NCBI GenBank assembly: GCA_037176705.1
Contig: CM073885.1
Location: 218,996,290 to 219,060,289, forward strand
Source of the DNA: Molossus alvarezi
Lineage: Eukaryota; Chordata; Mammalia; Chiroptera; Molossidae
Direction: 5' to 3'
Length of the DNA stretch: 64,000 nucleotides
Both the position numbers and the translations under genes were made by a program. How positions within the stretch are numbered: position 1 is the first letter of the stretch; the number at the start of each line of letters is the position of its first letter. Shown one piece after another: positions 32,387-44,321 of this stretch. The notes beneath the pieces were generated by a model. It made no database searches. It was not told where the DNA came from and was given only the letters and a program-made list of their open reading frames with translations.

Positions 32387-32990
32387 GGGACTATTAATAT
32401 TCTATGAAAAAATCTTTGTTCCTCTGCTGCAAGGCTTTACTTTCTTGGGATTAAAAATACCCTTGGGGGAAATACAGATGTGAACTTCAGAAACGTAATG
32501 TCTGCATCCATGTTCATACCCATCAATCAATGTACTGCCCTCATTGCCCATGAAGCTGCATCTAGTGATGATGTCAGTGGCCTCTGTATGCCCAACCCGG
32601 TGGCCAAGTAAGTCTTTATCTGGCTTGACCTCTCTACAACCCTGGATACTATCGGTCCCTATCTCAACCTCCCTGACTTCTGTGCCATTATTTTCTCCTG
32701 GTTTCCCTCCTATGTCTCCTCCTCTAACTCCTCTTCTGTGCACCTCTCCAGTCTGAGTTCTTATTTTCCTCCATCATCCATTTCCACATTTTTAGTTGCT
32801 GCTGAGGATTCCTAGATCATCCCCACACTGAGCTCCAGACCCATGTAGTTCTCTGCCATTCAGGCATCTTAATTTAAATGTCCGCAAATATCTTAGACTG
32901 AGAGAAACCCAAATTAAACTGACCATCACTCTCTCTAAACCTACTTTCCTCCTACAAATTGATTTTACCACTCAGGGAAAAGAAGTTGGA
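31790..32990. other. no gene seen; contains a (TC)27 microsatellite
   Basis: Apart from the microsatellite at 32331-32384, the region shows pyrimidine-rich sequence (32600-32770) with short frames only. Confidence 0.4.
32331..32384 (+). repeat. pure (TC)27 microsatellite
   Basis: 54 bp of uninterrupted TC. Unlike the other TC/GA tracts here, it is not flanked by recognisable Ves sequence. CAGGTAAGG, a donor-like string, lies about 30 bp upstream. Confidence 0.92.
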
Positions 32991-32999
32991 AACCAAAGA

Positions 33000-33545
33000 G
33001 GGAGCCCACCCTTCTTCCATGCCTAGTTACCTCTCACTCGTCTTCCAACATTTACTCAAGATCCAGAGGCTGCCTCTTCTAGGACCCTTCCGGAACTCAT
33101 CTCAGTCAGGGCGAGGTCCACTCCTGTGTGCTCCCCGGACACACTCCCGCGGCAGCACTGACCGCACAGTAGTATAATTGAAAAGCAACAACATCAATTT
33201 GGATGACCCTGTTATATATTCTCACAGAACCCTGAGTTTTTGCTTTATAAATTTTCTCATTAATATAATCCTGTAATAATTTGTATAATTATTGAATGAC
33301 CCTCTCCCCCTCTAGGCTAAAATTTCATAACATTAGGGATCATCTCTTTTGTTCAACAGACCCATCAGCACACCCTGTGCTTGAGATACTGTATCTGCTC
33401 AGTTAGTTGTTGAATGAATGACTGTTCACCTGTGTATCTCCTCCACTAGACTAGAGACCCCTTAGGAATAGGAACTGACTTATTTCTCTACCCCTAGTGC
33501 CTAGCATGTAATAAGTGCTTGATAAATGTTGGTCGATTGAATAAG
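33000..33545 (+). repeat. L2 3' end with a repeated terminal part
   Basis: CTCAAGATCCAGAGGCTGCC is followed by two successive L2-like ends: GCTCAGTTAGTTGTTGAATG AATG near 33419, then CACTAGACTAGAGACCCCTT, CTAGTGCCTAGCATGTAATA and AGTGCTTGATAAATGTTGGTC at 33545. Confidence 0.65.
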
Positions 33546-33549
33546 TCAA

Positions 33550-34490
33550 TATAAATATAGTGGCATCACCAGTAATTAAAGAGCAAGCTTCCTATGTGCA
33601 AGAGTGTTTGTTAACCAAATCCTTTCAGCCACATCTATCCAAAGATTCCACCCATCGCCTCAGCACCCTCAGACCAGCCTGGCCCTGGCTGGGGTGGCTG
33701 CTATTGACAGGGCCGTCAGCAGTGACAGTTATATCCTCTTGTCTCACAAGTGGCTGACAGACACCTCAAATGCCTAGAGACATACAAAAGGTATCTCTTA
33801 ATAGCATCAGGCTTTACTCCACCTCCAGGTGAAAGTAAACTCCCTGAGGTAAGTTATTTGGACTAAATGAATCTCTGGAATCACTCATTTATTTCACTTC
33901 TCTGGATTTCCATATACACAACATATTCAAAGTTTATAGAGATGTCATTTTAAATACATTTTCGGGAGCAGGGAAAGAACAGCTTTTCAAAGCTCCACAT
34001 GACAGTTTTATGCAACTAAGATTTTTAATGAAACACTCCCCGCTCATTCAGAGGAATTTCACTTTCTTTCATCCCAGGCCCGAGGAGCCTGTGAGCGGTG
34101 TCTCCACGTAGCAGGCCTCGCTACCTGCTGGCACTTGAGATTAAAAAGGAGAGGCCGCCACAGGTGCTTTTTCTGTGGAGAGTCGGATGGCAAGAGGAGG
34201 CCCCAAGGCTGGAAAAAATGAGAAGAATGCAAACGCCCCAAAGGGGCCCGAACTGCTGATACACTTTCACATAGTGCAAACAACTGTGTTTTCCCAACTG
34301 CATTCTGTGTCCTGATTCTAAGTTATAGTCTCAGGAAGTTTTCCTTTGCTCCATTCATAACTGGAAAACCTGAGCAAGAATTTTAAAAAGAACACTTCCC
34401 ATTTTCTATATTTCTGTACACTTTACAAATAATTGATCGTCCCCATTGGTAGACAATGGAAAGCATCTTGACGACCACATCCTGGGCAAT
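33550..34490. other. no gene seen
   Basis: Mixed sequence with a moderately GC-rich stretch (34060-34260). Short minus-strand frames there have no recognisable domain. Confidence 0.4.
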
Positions 34491-34494
34491 TTCC

Positions 34495-34900
34495 AGTAGT
34501 GCCTCCCCCCCAGTTCTGTGGACCTGGAACCTCTGACTGTGACCTCATTTGGAAATAGGGTCTTTGAAGATGAACTTAGGTACATTAAAATGAGGTCTTA
34601 CTGGGTGAGGGTGGACCCTAAATCCAATGGTCGGTGTCCTTACACAAAGAAGTGAGGGCACACAGACTCACAGACAGAAGACAGCCATGTGAAGACAGAT
34701 TAAAGTTATGCTGCACAAATCAAGGAATGCCTGGAGCCACCAGAAGGTGGGAGAACCTTCAGAGCCTTCAGAGGGAGCAGGACACTGACAATGCCTTGAT
34801 TTCAGACTTCTGGCCTCCAGAACTGTGAGGAAATGTTTCTGTTGTTTCAAGACAACAGTTTGTAGAAATCTGTTATGGCAGCCCTAGGAAATTAATACAA
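34495..34900 (+). mobile_element. MaLR-type (MLT1-like) solo LTR
   Basis: GACCTCATTTGGAAATAGGG TCTTTGAAGATG, GGGTGGACCCTAAATCCAAT, CAAGGAATGCCTGGAGCCAC, GATTTCAGACTTCTGGCCTC CAGAACTGTGAGG and ending CAGCCCTAGGAAATTAATACA. It is the sense-orientation counterpart of the LTR at 14976-15435. Solo, non-coding. Confidence 0.8.
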
Positions 34901-37170
34901 ATTCTAAACAGTGGGTAACTTTCTTGCCATTTTACTGATGCCGAAATTGAGGATCAAGGACATCTGGCAACTTTCACACAGGAAGTAACAAGCCATATTC
35001 AATCCAATACCATCTCCATGGGGGGAAAGGTTAAAAGGCAGGGGAGGCTCCCCAAAGGGAAAGGGTGTGAGGGATGGAGAGATGGCTGAATTCCTCAGCC
35101 TTGTTGATGATGGACCAGGAGTTACAGGTGCCTGAAGCATGACCTCCAGTACGATTGGCAGACTCTCCTTCTCCTGAAGCCCACAGCCCACAGTGGTGAG
35201 CCAGGAACCAGAAGCTCCCAACTGACCCCACCTATGGGAGGGTGTTTGTTTTTGTTTTAACTCAAAGAACAATTTTAACAATGAAACTATGCAGGAACAG
35301 CAAAAGAATGCTGAGCATGAACCAGTGTCCCCAACCGCTTATCTCTAGTGGTTCATGATCTGCATGGCCATACTCAACGTTTAAGGTTTCACTAATGAGA
35401 TACTGGCAGTGTTTATTGCTCCCTCATATAAATTTTGAAGTATTTCAAACACACTGAAAAGTATGTAGAACAATATAAATACCCACGGACCACCCCTGAG
35501 CTTCAACAACTTTTAACATTTGGCACACTTATTTCTGTTTCTCGATTTTAATTTTAACCCATGTCCTGTATTTTGATGAATATAAAATTTTTCACTTTGT
35601 CTCTCTCTCCCCTTTGAGGTTTTGACCTACCCACTCCATGGGGGTATATCGATTCCTGAGTGACAACTATTGGAACAAACATAATGACAAAGGTCCCCCA
35701 TGATGTCTTGATGAGGTAGATAAGATGACCACAGCTAAGGCAGGTTGAAGGAAAATATACACGGATGTCAATCTGGAGATGGCTCTGTATCGGCATGTAA
35801 AGGGCCCTTTGCTTGTTCCTGTCCTAACATTTTAACCCACAACTTGCATGAAGACTTAGAAGTATATGAGTTAAACTTCTACTCAACACAGTTCATTCTG
35901 CTTTATATTGTGTTAAGTGTTTACATTCCTCCTAGTCACTATATTGTAAGCTTTGTAGATATACTCTTCTGGAACCTGGACCAAGTGCATATAGCTGGGG
36001 TTCAAAAAAGTTTTTGAATTCAACTCTATCATATAAGGACATGTTGTAGAAACTGGGAATGTGCAGCTTGGAAATCAGAAGGTGTCAGGAAGAAATGGTG
36101 GCTGTCTTCACATATTTGAAGGATGATGAGATTTGAGCTGTGTAGCTCTGGAGAGGTAAAAATGCAACAAGTGGTGAAAGGAATAGTGAATTGATTTCTG
36201 TCCAGTATAAGAAAGCTCTTTTCTAACAATTACATTTGATGGCAAAGGGAATGGGCTGTTTCGAGTCCTCCCACTGAGGACACTTGGGAAAGGATTCTTG
36301 CTCTAAGTAAAAGAATAAATCGGATTCTCTCTTCCAAGTCTAAGACTCTATGACATTCTAGGCTTCTTGGTTTTCCGTCCTTTTTCTTAAATTACCAATT
36401 TTCATAGATGTTGATACATGAAGTAATGATATTTCACATATAATAGGAAGATATCTACAAAAGAAAAATTACTTTGTTTTTGAACTGGGGTATAATTGAA
36501 TTACAGTTGTAACTTGTAAATTGGTTGGAATCAATATAAAATTTCCCTGATGGCCAATACAGCATTTGACACTCGGTTCACTAATATCTGAGTGGCTGAG
36601 TTCTTAATCCTATTGATTTGCAAAATGACACCCACCACGAGCCAGTAATGTAGCATCCCTCAGGGGTGTAATTATGTCACATGTTTGAGACCCTGTGCCA
36701 GGTGTCTTCCATTTAGCCCTCCTCTTGGCCAAGGCAGGCAGGCCGACTGAACCACATCAGCCGGATCCTGTGTCCCCAGGCTTCCAGTAGGATTTGGCCA
36801 AAAGTGAGGGCTGGCAAAAGATTAGAGGAAGACTAGCAAGTGAGGTTATTTACTCTCCTGCCTCCCTCTCTGCTGAATACCAAAGGTCTGGGAACATCCT
36901 TCATCTGAAGGTCATAGCTCCATAAAGGAGACCCTCTCCGCAGGCTGGCTCTGCCTCAGATTCCCATAACTGCTCCTTTTCCTGACCCCTCAGACGCAAG
37001 ATTAATATTGACTTTGCTGTAACTTTGGAGCCCAGGGTACTCCATCATCCTACGGTTTCCTTATAGAGTGCTCTGCTCTCAACTTTGAAAGAATCCATCC
37101 TTAAATTATTTAATTTAGGTGTGTTGTCTGTTTTCTGCTAGAGTTCTGATTAACACAGCCAGACTCAGTC
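34901..37170. other. no gene seen
   Basis: About 35400-35550 (AACACACTGAAAAGTATGTA GAACAATATAAATACCC) looks like an old L1 scrap, and 37075-37165 like the end of an LTR. The 125-codon minus frame at 34904-35281 has no domain. Otherwise unassigned. Confidence 0.4.
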
Positions 37171-37171
37171 A

Positions 37172-37433
37172 AGATCAGTTCACTGGCCCTGGCCGGTTTG
37201 GCTCAGCGGTTGGAGCGTCAGCCTGCGGTCCAGAGAGACCCTGGTTCGGTTCCCGCTAAGGGCGCGTACCTCGGTTGCAGTTTGTCCCCGGCCCTGGTTG
37301 GTCGTGCAGGTGGCAGCCACTCGATGTGTCCCTTTCACGTTGATGTTTCTCTCTCTCTCTCCCACTCTATCTGAACAAAAAATGGAAAAACGTCCTCGGA
37401 TGAGGATAAAAAAAAAAAAAGATCAGTCCACTG
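37172..37433 (+). mobile_element. Ves SINE, young-looking
   Basis: Element 37186-37419: GCCCTGGCCGGTTTGGCTCA GCGG, GGTTCGGTTCCCGCTAAGGG, CACTCGATGTGTCCCTTTCA CG, a short TC run, GAACAAAAAATGG and GTCCTCGGATGAGGATAAAA. Duplications AGATCAGT(T/C)CACTG at 37172-37185 and 37420-37433 differ at one base. CpGs are well kept. Confidence 0.93.
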
Positions 37434-38064
37434 AAGTTCAAGGCAGAGCAAGTGTGCCCCTCCTGACCAGGCACACGGGAGGGAGCGCGCCACCCCCGCC
37501 AAGCTGCAGCCTGTCATCGTCCCTCCAGCCGTGCTAGTCTAACCACGGGATGAGCAGCAGCAGACATGACAGTTACATGACAAATTAGAGTCAATCCATT
37601 AGAAAACATGAGTTTTGTAAAAAAAAAAAAGGAACTGAGAGACAAAAATTAGTCTTTTTTCCAAATTCAGAGTAGAATAATCTTCATTCCCTCTGATGAG
37701 ATTTGGACAAGAAGCCATGTAGTGTAAAAAGAAGGATGTACTTATTTTTTTATTGATATCACAAATGCCTCCGTCTTTTTAAACTTCAAAATTGGCTACT
37801 TAAGCTTTAAGTTATAGATACCTGCCTCCTAGTTAGATGTGCTCAATATCCAATATGCCATTTCTTCTTTCTCCCTATTTGGACTAAAATTATTTTGTAA
37901 TGAGCATCTCAGGTGGGTGTGGTCTGCAGAAGCCACTATTGCAGTATTATAATGCTGAAAGGAAACAAAGAAGGGAAGGTACTGAAGAGGATAGAGTGGA
38001 GAGCAAATCTCTTTCTCACATTCTTTCTCTTGCTTTGCTGTGATTCTCCTTGTCTCATTATCTC

Positions 38065-38285
38065 CCTCTTAGAACACCAGGCAGCCTCAAGTTCGAATCC
38101 CAGTTCTAGCACTTAATGACCCTGGAGACATTTCGCCTCTCCAGACTCAGTTTCCTCATTTGTAAAGCAGAGATCATTATTCATACCATGAGAGGTGGTT
38201 GCAAAGGTTAAAGGAGACGGAATGCTTAATACAAGGTCTGGCACAGGATTCATGTTTAAAGAATGTTAAGTATTATCACAGATCA
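38065..38285 (+). repeat. MIR SINE
   Basis: GTTCGAATCCCAGTTCTAGC, CTCAGTTTCCTCATTTGTAA AGC, CATGAGAGGTGGTTGCAAAG and AAGGTCTGGCACAGG follow MIR in sense. Confidence 0.8.
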
Positions 38286-38289
38286 ATGG

Positions 38290-40029
38290 TTTGGCTTAGT
38301 TCTCCCCTTGAAGATTCTAAGAACTTTAATTTGTGGAAATGTGGTACCTGAGTAGTAAATCTGTCCATGTGAAGGATGTCACAGGAGAGAGGAGAAATGA
38401 TGTGATACTAAGGAGGGCAGAAAATTAGAGTCCAAGAACAGAACAATAGAGAGAGAACTGCTTCCCACCAAGGGTGCAAATACCAGAGACAGAATGTATA
38501 TAGAGCACCTCATCCAATGGCAGACACACAGTAGGAGCTTAACTAGTGGGAGCAGGAGTATTAGTATTAAAAGAGCCCAAAAGGAGATCCTACCCTCCCC
38601 CACAAAAAGTGGCCCCTAGACCATGGGAAAGGGGCCAGGAGTCTGCTGGGCAGCGAGTGTCAACGGGGGGCCAGCGGAAAGGTGGTCTGCCTTTGCAGAA
38701 AGTAAGAAGAATCGGATTTTGCCTACTTCATCTTTCTGCCTAGAACCAAGCCTGCTGAGACCCAATAATGAAAATTTTCATAGCACATTACTGAATACAG
38801 TAATGCTTTTCTGCCTCAATAACACCGCAGCCCGGGCATGAATGTAATGCATTATTCGTGTGCGGCGAGGAGAAAATTCACTGATTTACATTTAGGGTTT
38901 ATGTTTTGTTTCCAAATAAAAATATCCTTCCTGACAACAATGCCGACACAGGTAATCCCACTTCAAGCAAAGAGCTCAAGAGTTAAACCGGGTTCTCTTG
39001 CTGAGACTTCTGACCTAGTTCAGCCTTCCATTCTACCAGTTTGGAAAGAGCCTGGTTAAAGATTTACAACCCTGTCATTTTATCCCCAAGACAAATTACA
39101 TTGCAGGCCGCTTTACTGCCTGAAGATGACCAGTACTAGGCAGCCAAATGTTTGGCTCATCCTAATCGCTGGACAACTTGTAAGCTCAGCATTTTTGAGA
39201 GTTGAGTGAACACACTCTCTATCCTTTCCTTCCCTTCTGTATTGGTTGTATCCAAAATAGATAACCGCTCCTGGCTACAGGAAAACAAAGGTCTTGTGGG
39301 TTGGGTAAAATGGGCACGGGGCCTGTCATTGCGTTGTCATCCCTGGTACAAAGCATTACTACCCGTCAAGCTGTCTCTTCACCACCTTCTTTAGACAACA
39401 ATCCTCCTGCACAAATGATATTCAAGGCTTTGTTAAGCAGGCCCCACAGTCTTACCAAATACAGAAGAGAGGCACTGACTAGGTGTATTTGCCAGGCCCT
39501 AAATTAACATTCGGGTATTTTATGTGACCTAAATGGACCATGATTTCTTGTCATTGAGAACATGAGCCAACAAGATTCCAAGCGGAAGCAGCGGGTGCAG
39601 CAACATTCAATTTGCAGTTTGCTCCTGGGACACATGAGGCTTGTTCAGAGAGGCAAGTGTCAGAGATTCGACCTAAAAGTAAAAGAAGCTGCTATTCTGA
39701 TCTCACAGAAGCAGTTGTGCGTGGAGCTGAAACACGGGAAACACAGTAGACACCAAGGAACATGGTAATCAAGAGTCAGTCACGGAGCACCCAGTGACAC
39801 CATCGGTACGATGGAACAGAGTGTACACGGGAACTGGTGACAAGCCCGAGTAAAAATTGCTAAGCATGTTGACAATAACAGCCTAATGCAAATAGAAATG
39901 TTTTTTATGACTTCAACCATCCTGTCATTCTTATCCATGATGGTTCTCCAAAGCAACACTTTGAGGAACACTTTCTCCATGGTTTCCCAAGAGGAAAGAA
40001 AAATGGTCTTGAAAAAAACAAATAGTTTC
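38290..40029. other. no gene recognised; conserved-element candidate at 38755-38905
   Basis: Overlapping frames of 60-75 codons throughout, none with a recognisable domain. TAAT-rich, CpG-keeping DNA lies at 38755-38905. Confidence 0.4.
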
Positions 40030-40259
40030 CCCAATTAGATTTTTTAAAATCCTTACTTGAGGATATTTTTCTATTTATCTTCAGATACAGTGGGAGGAAG
40101 AGAGAGAGAAACATCGACATGAGAAGGACACATCGAATGGTTGCCAGGGATGAACCGCAACCGAGGTATGTGCCCTTGACCGGAATCAAACCTGTGACTC
40201 ATTGGTCCTCGGGCCAATGCTCTACCGCTGAGCCAAACTAGCCAGGGCTCCCAATTAGA
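40030..40259 (-). mobile_element. Ves SINE
   Basis: Antisense (about 40040-40249): AAAATCCTTACTTGAGGATA, CAGATACAGTGGGAGGAAGA, ACATCGACATGAGAAGGACA, AACCGCAACCGAGGTATGTG and GAGCCAAACTAGCCAGGGC. Slightly shorter body than usual. 10-bp duplications CCCAATTAGA at 40030-40039 and 40250-40259. Confidence 0.88.
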
Positions 40260-41570
40260 ATTAGTTGCTTCTCATCACTAATCAGTAAGCACAGTGCCAA
40301 CTTTCTGTACTTTACATAAAGACACAGGTTGAGGAAGAATGAATAGTAATGAAGCATTCAACTAGAGCAAAATATCCCTACTAAAGGTATAATGCAAGAG
40401 CTATGTTACTTTCCTGTTTCATTTCTAAGATGCCTCCATATTCAAATGACATGACAGCTCTTGGGGATGGGAATGTGGGAGTCTTCTGGTGATTATAAAC
40501 ATGGGCAGATATCGAGGGTGAGGAGACTGAAAGAGACGGAGGAGTCCTGGGAATAAAGAGAGTCTGGACTCTGCTTTGCCCCCAGCACCTCTATGAGGTA
40601 ACAAGAGTCATCCAGACAGGAATGGCTTTGTGTTCACGGTGTCCCAGGCACAAGGGACCATGGACCATCCCAAGAGAGATGCCCCTGCTTCAAGGACAGA
40701 GCAACAGGAGCAGGGGCTCCTAAACCCAAAGAGGTTGCGGAGCAGTGAGGATGGGCTGAAGACATCTCCTGGTAACTAGTTTGGACTCAAGACAGAGGTG
40801 AACCACCTCCTTGAAAACTGGCAGTGTGTCAGACCTCAGACTCTGACAAAGGGACACAGCAAAAAGAGTGAGGGCGTGGTTCTGCCCATCTGACAGCATA
40901 GAAACTCAACATCAGAAACTGATTCAAGTTACAGAACATAAAGTCAGTGTTTCTAGCACTCCTGAGTTGTGGGCCAAGATTTTCACCCATCTCCTAAATT
41001 CATCTTTCCCAATGCAATTCTCGTTGTTGGGTGTCATGGATAAAATACTACTGGCAACACAGAGACCACAAAGGCAGTATTTTTTTATCATATAGTCACC
41101 TCTAAATTCAATCCAAAATGATGACACTCTGAGGAAAAGTACAGCTTTAAAATATAAAGGGGCCCTAAAGGGTTTTTCAATCAAGAACTTCACAAAAGAT
41201 TCTCAATAGACTAATGTTCTTCTGACTAATAAAATGAATGAAAATAGGTGACTTTTTAATGAAGGGGGGGTGTTAAATATAACTTAACTTTTCTGGAATG
41301 ATTCTATTCAATGGAAAAAAAATAAAATAACTACATGTAAAACTCTTACACTATTATGGACTGAGCCAGGAGTTGACAAGCAATGTGCAGACTGAATGGG
41401 CATAATGAGATCAAGCAGATAAAGCTGGGGACGGGGGGTGGGGACCAGTCTGGTGTGGAATGCAATGGAAGGATGAGGTGGAGGGGAGAAGGAGAAAAAG
41501 AAAGGGCACAAGTGAACATCTGAATAAGGAATCCTTAAGTCAAGGCCCATCTTAAATGCTGGAGGAACAG
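40260..41570. other. no gene seen
   Basis: Unassigned sequence without recognised features. Confidence 0.4.
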
Positions 41571-41574
41571 TATG

Positions 41575-42040
41575 TAAGATGTGCCTTGAAGGGTGAGGAA
41601 GGTTTTAACAGGTAAAGGTGGAAGGAGCTAGTCTTGTCTCAGGAGATGACGTGAAAAAGGAATGGCCACAGGAAAGCACAGAGAGTTCTGCAGGTTGAGT
41701 ACCGATGCAACTAGAAAGATGGGTGGGCCAGCATCACAGAGGTCTTTAAGGTCCAGGTCAAGAAGCAGTATTTACTTTGGTAGGAAACAGCCATGGAAGT
41801 ATGCAAGGAGGCAAGAAGCATGATGCAAGTGAGATCCTGGGAAAACGTAATAGGCTATGGTGATGTGCTGGAGAGAACAACCCGAGTGCCTGGGTTCAAA
41901 TCCCAGCTCTGACCACTGCCAGCTCTGCAGTCCTGGGCAAATCACATAAGGTCCCAGGGAAGAGTGAGGCAGGAGAGCTATGGAAAGCAGAGATGTGTAG
42001 TTACAGTGGTGTAGGGATTTTAAAAAAAATTAACAACATA
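41575..42040 (-). repeat. L2 remnant with a MIR fragment inside
   Basis: CCTTGAAGGGTGAGGAAGGT, GGAATGGCCACAGGAAAGCA and GGTCTTTAAGGTCCAGGTCA resemble inverted L2. At 41865-41955, GTGCCTGGGTTCAAATCCCA GCTCTGACC is MIR in sense. Confidence 0.5.
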
Positions 42041-42619
42041 TTGTTTGCCAACAGTGAGGGTCCAGCTGAAGTTAGATTTCACGGTTTTCAAGGTACAAAA
42101 ATCAGAGCAGCAAGAGGGCCAAGTAGGTGTCAGAGGGTGGTAAGCAATAAAGGCCCACATGAAGATTCCTAATCCCTAAAGTGGTGCTGGTTTACTCTCA
42201 ACTTGAATGTGACTAAGGCAGGAAAGTAGAGACAGATGTTGAAAATGAAAAAGAACTGAGAGAAAGAGAGTAGACTGGAGAACTAGAAGCCAAAAGAAAG
42301 GCAAAGAGCAGCTAAACAGGAGGGAGGGAGGGAGATGACCTGAGCGAGGAATTCAAAAGCAGAGTAATTTCCACTGATGGTGCAGTGTGGCCATGGGGCA
42401 GGATCACCAGGGCGATGAGGAATGAGAAGAGCACACAAAGGAAGGTTAAGACAATATCAGAGAGCTGAGCATATGCCTTTTCTTCTCATCTCTAAACATC
42501 AATTATCACAATTCCAATACAATACATAGGAGCACTAGAGAAAAAGGCTGAATACAAGCTGACCTCATGACATTTCCCAGAACTTTAATCTCTGGTGAAA
42601 TACGCAGAATGAGTTTTTT

Positions 42620-43080
42620 TCTTTCCTTTTATGCTGCATCTATCCAACAAATAATTACTGTGCAAAGCACTGTACTATCTTTGGGGGATGCAGACCTAAT
42701 CTATGCCTCCAGCCCTTAAGGAGCTTACAAGCTATCAGAGAATATAAGAAAATAATTAGCAATTTTACAAGAGCTAATTAACAAGACAACAGGTGATGTG
42801 ACAAGGCAATATGAAATGAAGTGGCAAATAAATGATATCTGCTTACGAAGAAGAAACATCTCTGTTAGTTGTTGGGTATCCTTTCATCTAGCCATTTAAC
42901 AAAGATTTACTGAGCACTAGCTCTCTGCCAGGCACTGTGCTAGCTATGTAATGGTGAACACACAGACACACGCCCAGTCCACAACCTAGCAAAAGAATAG
43001 ACAGTAAACAAACATATGAATAAGTGGAGAAATATACATTGTGATTAAGTGCCATGAAGGAAAAGAACGGGATGCTTTAA
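42620..43080 (-). repeat. two L2 fragments
   Basis: Two successive copies of the inverted L2 3' end: AATAATTACTGTGCAAAGCA CTGTAC (42649) and GATTTACTGAGCACTAGCTC TCTGCCAGGCACTGTGCTAGC (42903). Both are followed by the 'aggagctta / agtaaacaaa' type continuation. Confidence 0.6.
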
Positions 43081-43149
43081 AACAGAAAAATAGACAAGGC
43101 AATCGATGATCTCAGAAGCTCCTGATGGCGTTATAAAACATCTTAACAC

Positions 43150-43395
43150 AGCACATGGCTGTCTGGCCAGTGTGGCTCAGTGGTTGAGCATCAACCCACC
43201 AAGAGGTCGCCAGTTCAATTCCTGGTCAGGACACATGCTCAGGTTGTGGGCCCCATCCCCAGTGGGGGGCATGCAGGAGGCAGCCAATCGATGTTCTCTC
43301 TCATCGATGTTTCAATCTCTCTCTCCCTCTCACTTCCTCTCTCTCTAAAATCAATAAAGAAATAAAAAAAAATTTTTAAAAAGAGAGCACATGGC
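43150..43395 (+). mobile_element. Ves SINE (TCAATAAAG-tail subfamily)
   Basis: CTGGCCAGTGTGGCTCAGTG GTTGAGCATC, CCAAGAGGTCGCCAGTTCAA, GGCAGCCAATCGATGTTCTC, TC tract and AAAATCAATAAAGAAATAAA. 10-bp duplications AGCACATGGC at 43150-43159 and 43386-43395. Confidence 0.9.
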
Positions 43396-43489
43396 AACAT
43401 TTTGTTGTTCTATTAATTAATCACATGGCAATGCGCAAGACTTTACTAACTCTATGTTAATGATCTCCAATCCTCAAAATGAATCTTGT

Positions 43490-43650
43490 TTAAATCAACA
43501 TTATCATCTCATCTCCACATTATGAACAAGTCAACCAAGGCTTAGAGAAGTTAACTTTTACAAGGTCACAGGTAGTCAGTGGTAGTGAAGGAACTCAAGT
43601 TGAAATCTGTGTGACTCCTGAACCTCTTCCCACTATGCCACACTAACACT
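43490..43650 (-). repeat. MIR SINE
   Basis: CATCTCCACATTATGAACAA, GGCTTAGAGAAGTTAAC, ACAAGGTCACAGGTAGTCAG and GAACTCAAGTTGAAATCTG follow inverted MIR. Confidence 0.7.
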
Positions 43651-43892
43651 CAGCTCCCGCAGTCTTTGAAGTTACTCTTTCATTTGTGAAAACAAATCTC
43701 CGGAGAAAAACTCTTTAATATTAATGTAATAACTACGATTGCATTGAAAAATAGTGCCTATATGTAACAATAGGCATGATCTTTTAGTAAAAGAATGTTC
43801 CTTGCACTTCTGTTGATATCTTTCCAGCATCTCACCTAGTTTGAGAACTTGATAATAGCCAATAATAATAATAATTAAGTATAACAACTAGA

Positions 43893-44320
43893 ATTTAATG
43901 GACACTTACTATGTGCTAGACATTGTGCTTGGTGATATCCGCCATAGCCTTATTTCATCCTTGTAATAACCCTGTGAGGTGGACATTACTTTCCCCATTT
44001 GAGAGAAGGCACCTAAAGTTGAAAGATTAGCCCTGGCCAGGTAGCTCAGTTGGTTAGAGCATCATCCCGAAACACCAAGGTTGTGGGTTTGATCCCCAGT
44101 CAGGGCACATACAGGAAGCAACCAATGAATGAATAAATGGATGGAAGAGCATGTTGATGTTTCTCCCTCTCTTTCTCAAAAAAAAAAAAAAAGAAAAGAA
44201 AAATCAAATAAGTTTTTAAAATTTAAAGTTGAGAGATTAAGCAATGTGACCAACGTTGCACTACGTAGTGGCAGAGGACAGAATCGAACTCCAATACAGT
44301 ACACTAGCAATGCCATCCCC
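43893..44320 (-). repeat. MIR SINE split by a Ves-like SINE
   Basis: Left part 43893-44029 (ATGGACACTTACTATGTGCT, TAATAACCCTGTGAGGTGGA, CCCCATTTGAGAG) and right part 44224-44320 (AGATTAAGCAATGTGACCAA, GTGGCAGAGGACAGAATCGA ACTCC) join into one inverted MIR when the SINE and one duplication copy are removed. Confidence 0.75.
44014..44239 (+). mobile_element. Ves-like SINE with isoleucine-type tRNA head
   Basis: Element 44030-44223: GCCCTGGCCAGGTAGCTCAG TTGGTTAGAGCATC, AAGGTTGTGGGTTTGATCCC, CAACCAATGAATGAATAAAT GG, short TC run and A-tail. The D-stem/loop GTTAGCTCAGTTGGTTAGAGC-like string and B box match isoleucine tRNA better than the other Ves heads. 16-bp duplications TAAAGTTGA(A/G)AGATTA at 44014-44029 and 44224-44239. 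Confidence 0.88.
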
Positions 44321-44321
44321 T

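Noticed and set aside
37186..37260. tRNA gene-like A and B boxes
   Set aside because: These belong to Ves SINE heads. There is no full cloverleaf or CCA-type acceptor, so no functional tRNA gene is claimed here or at the other Ves copies.
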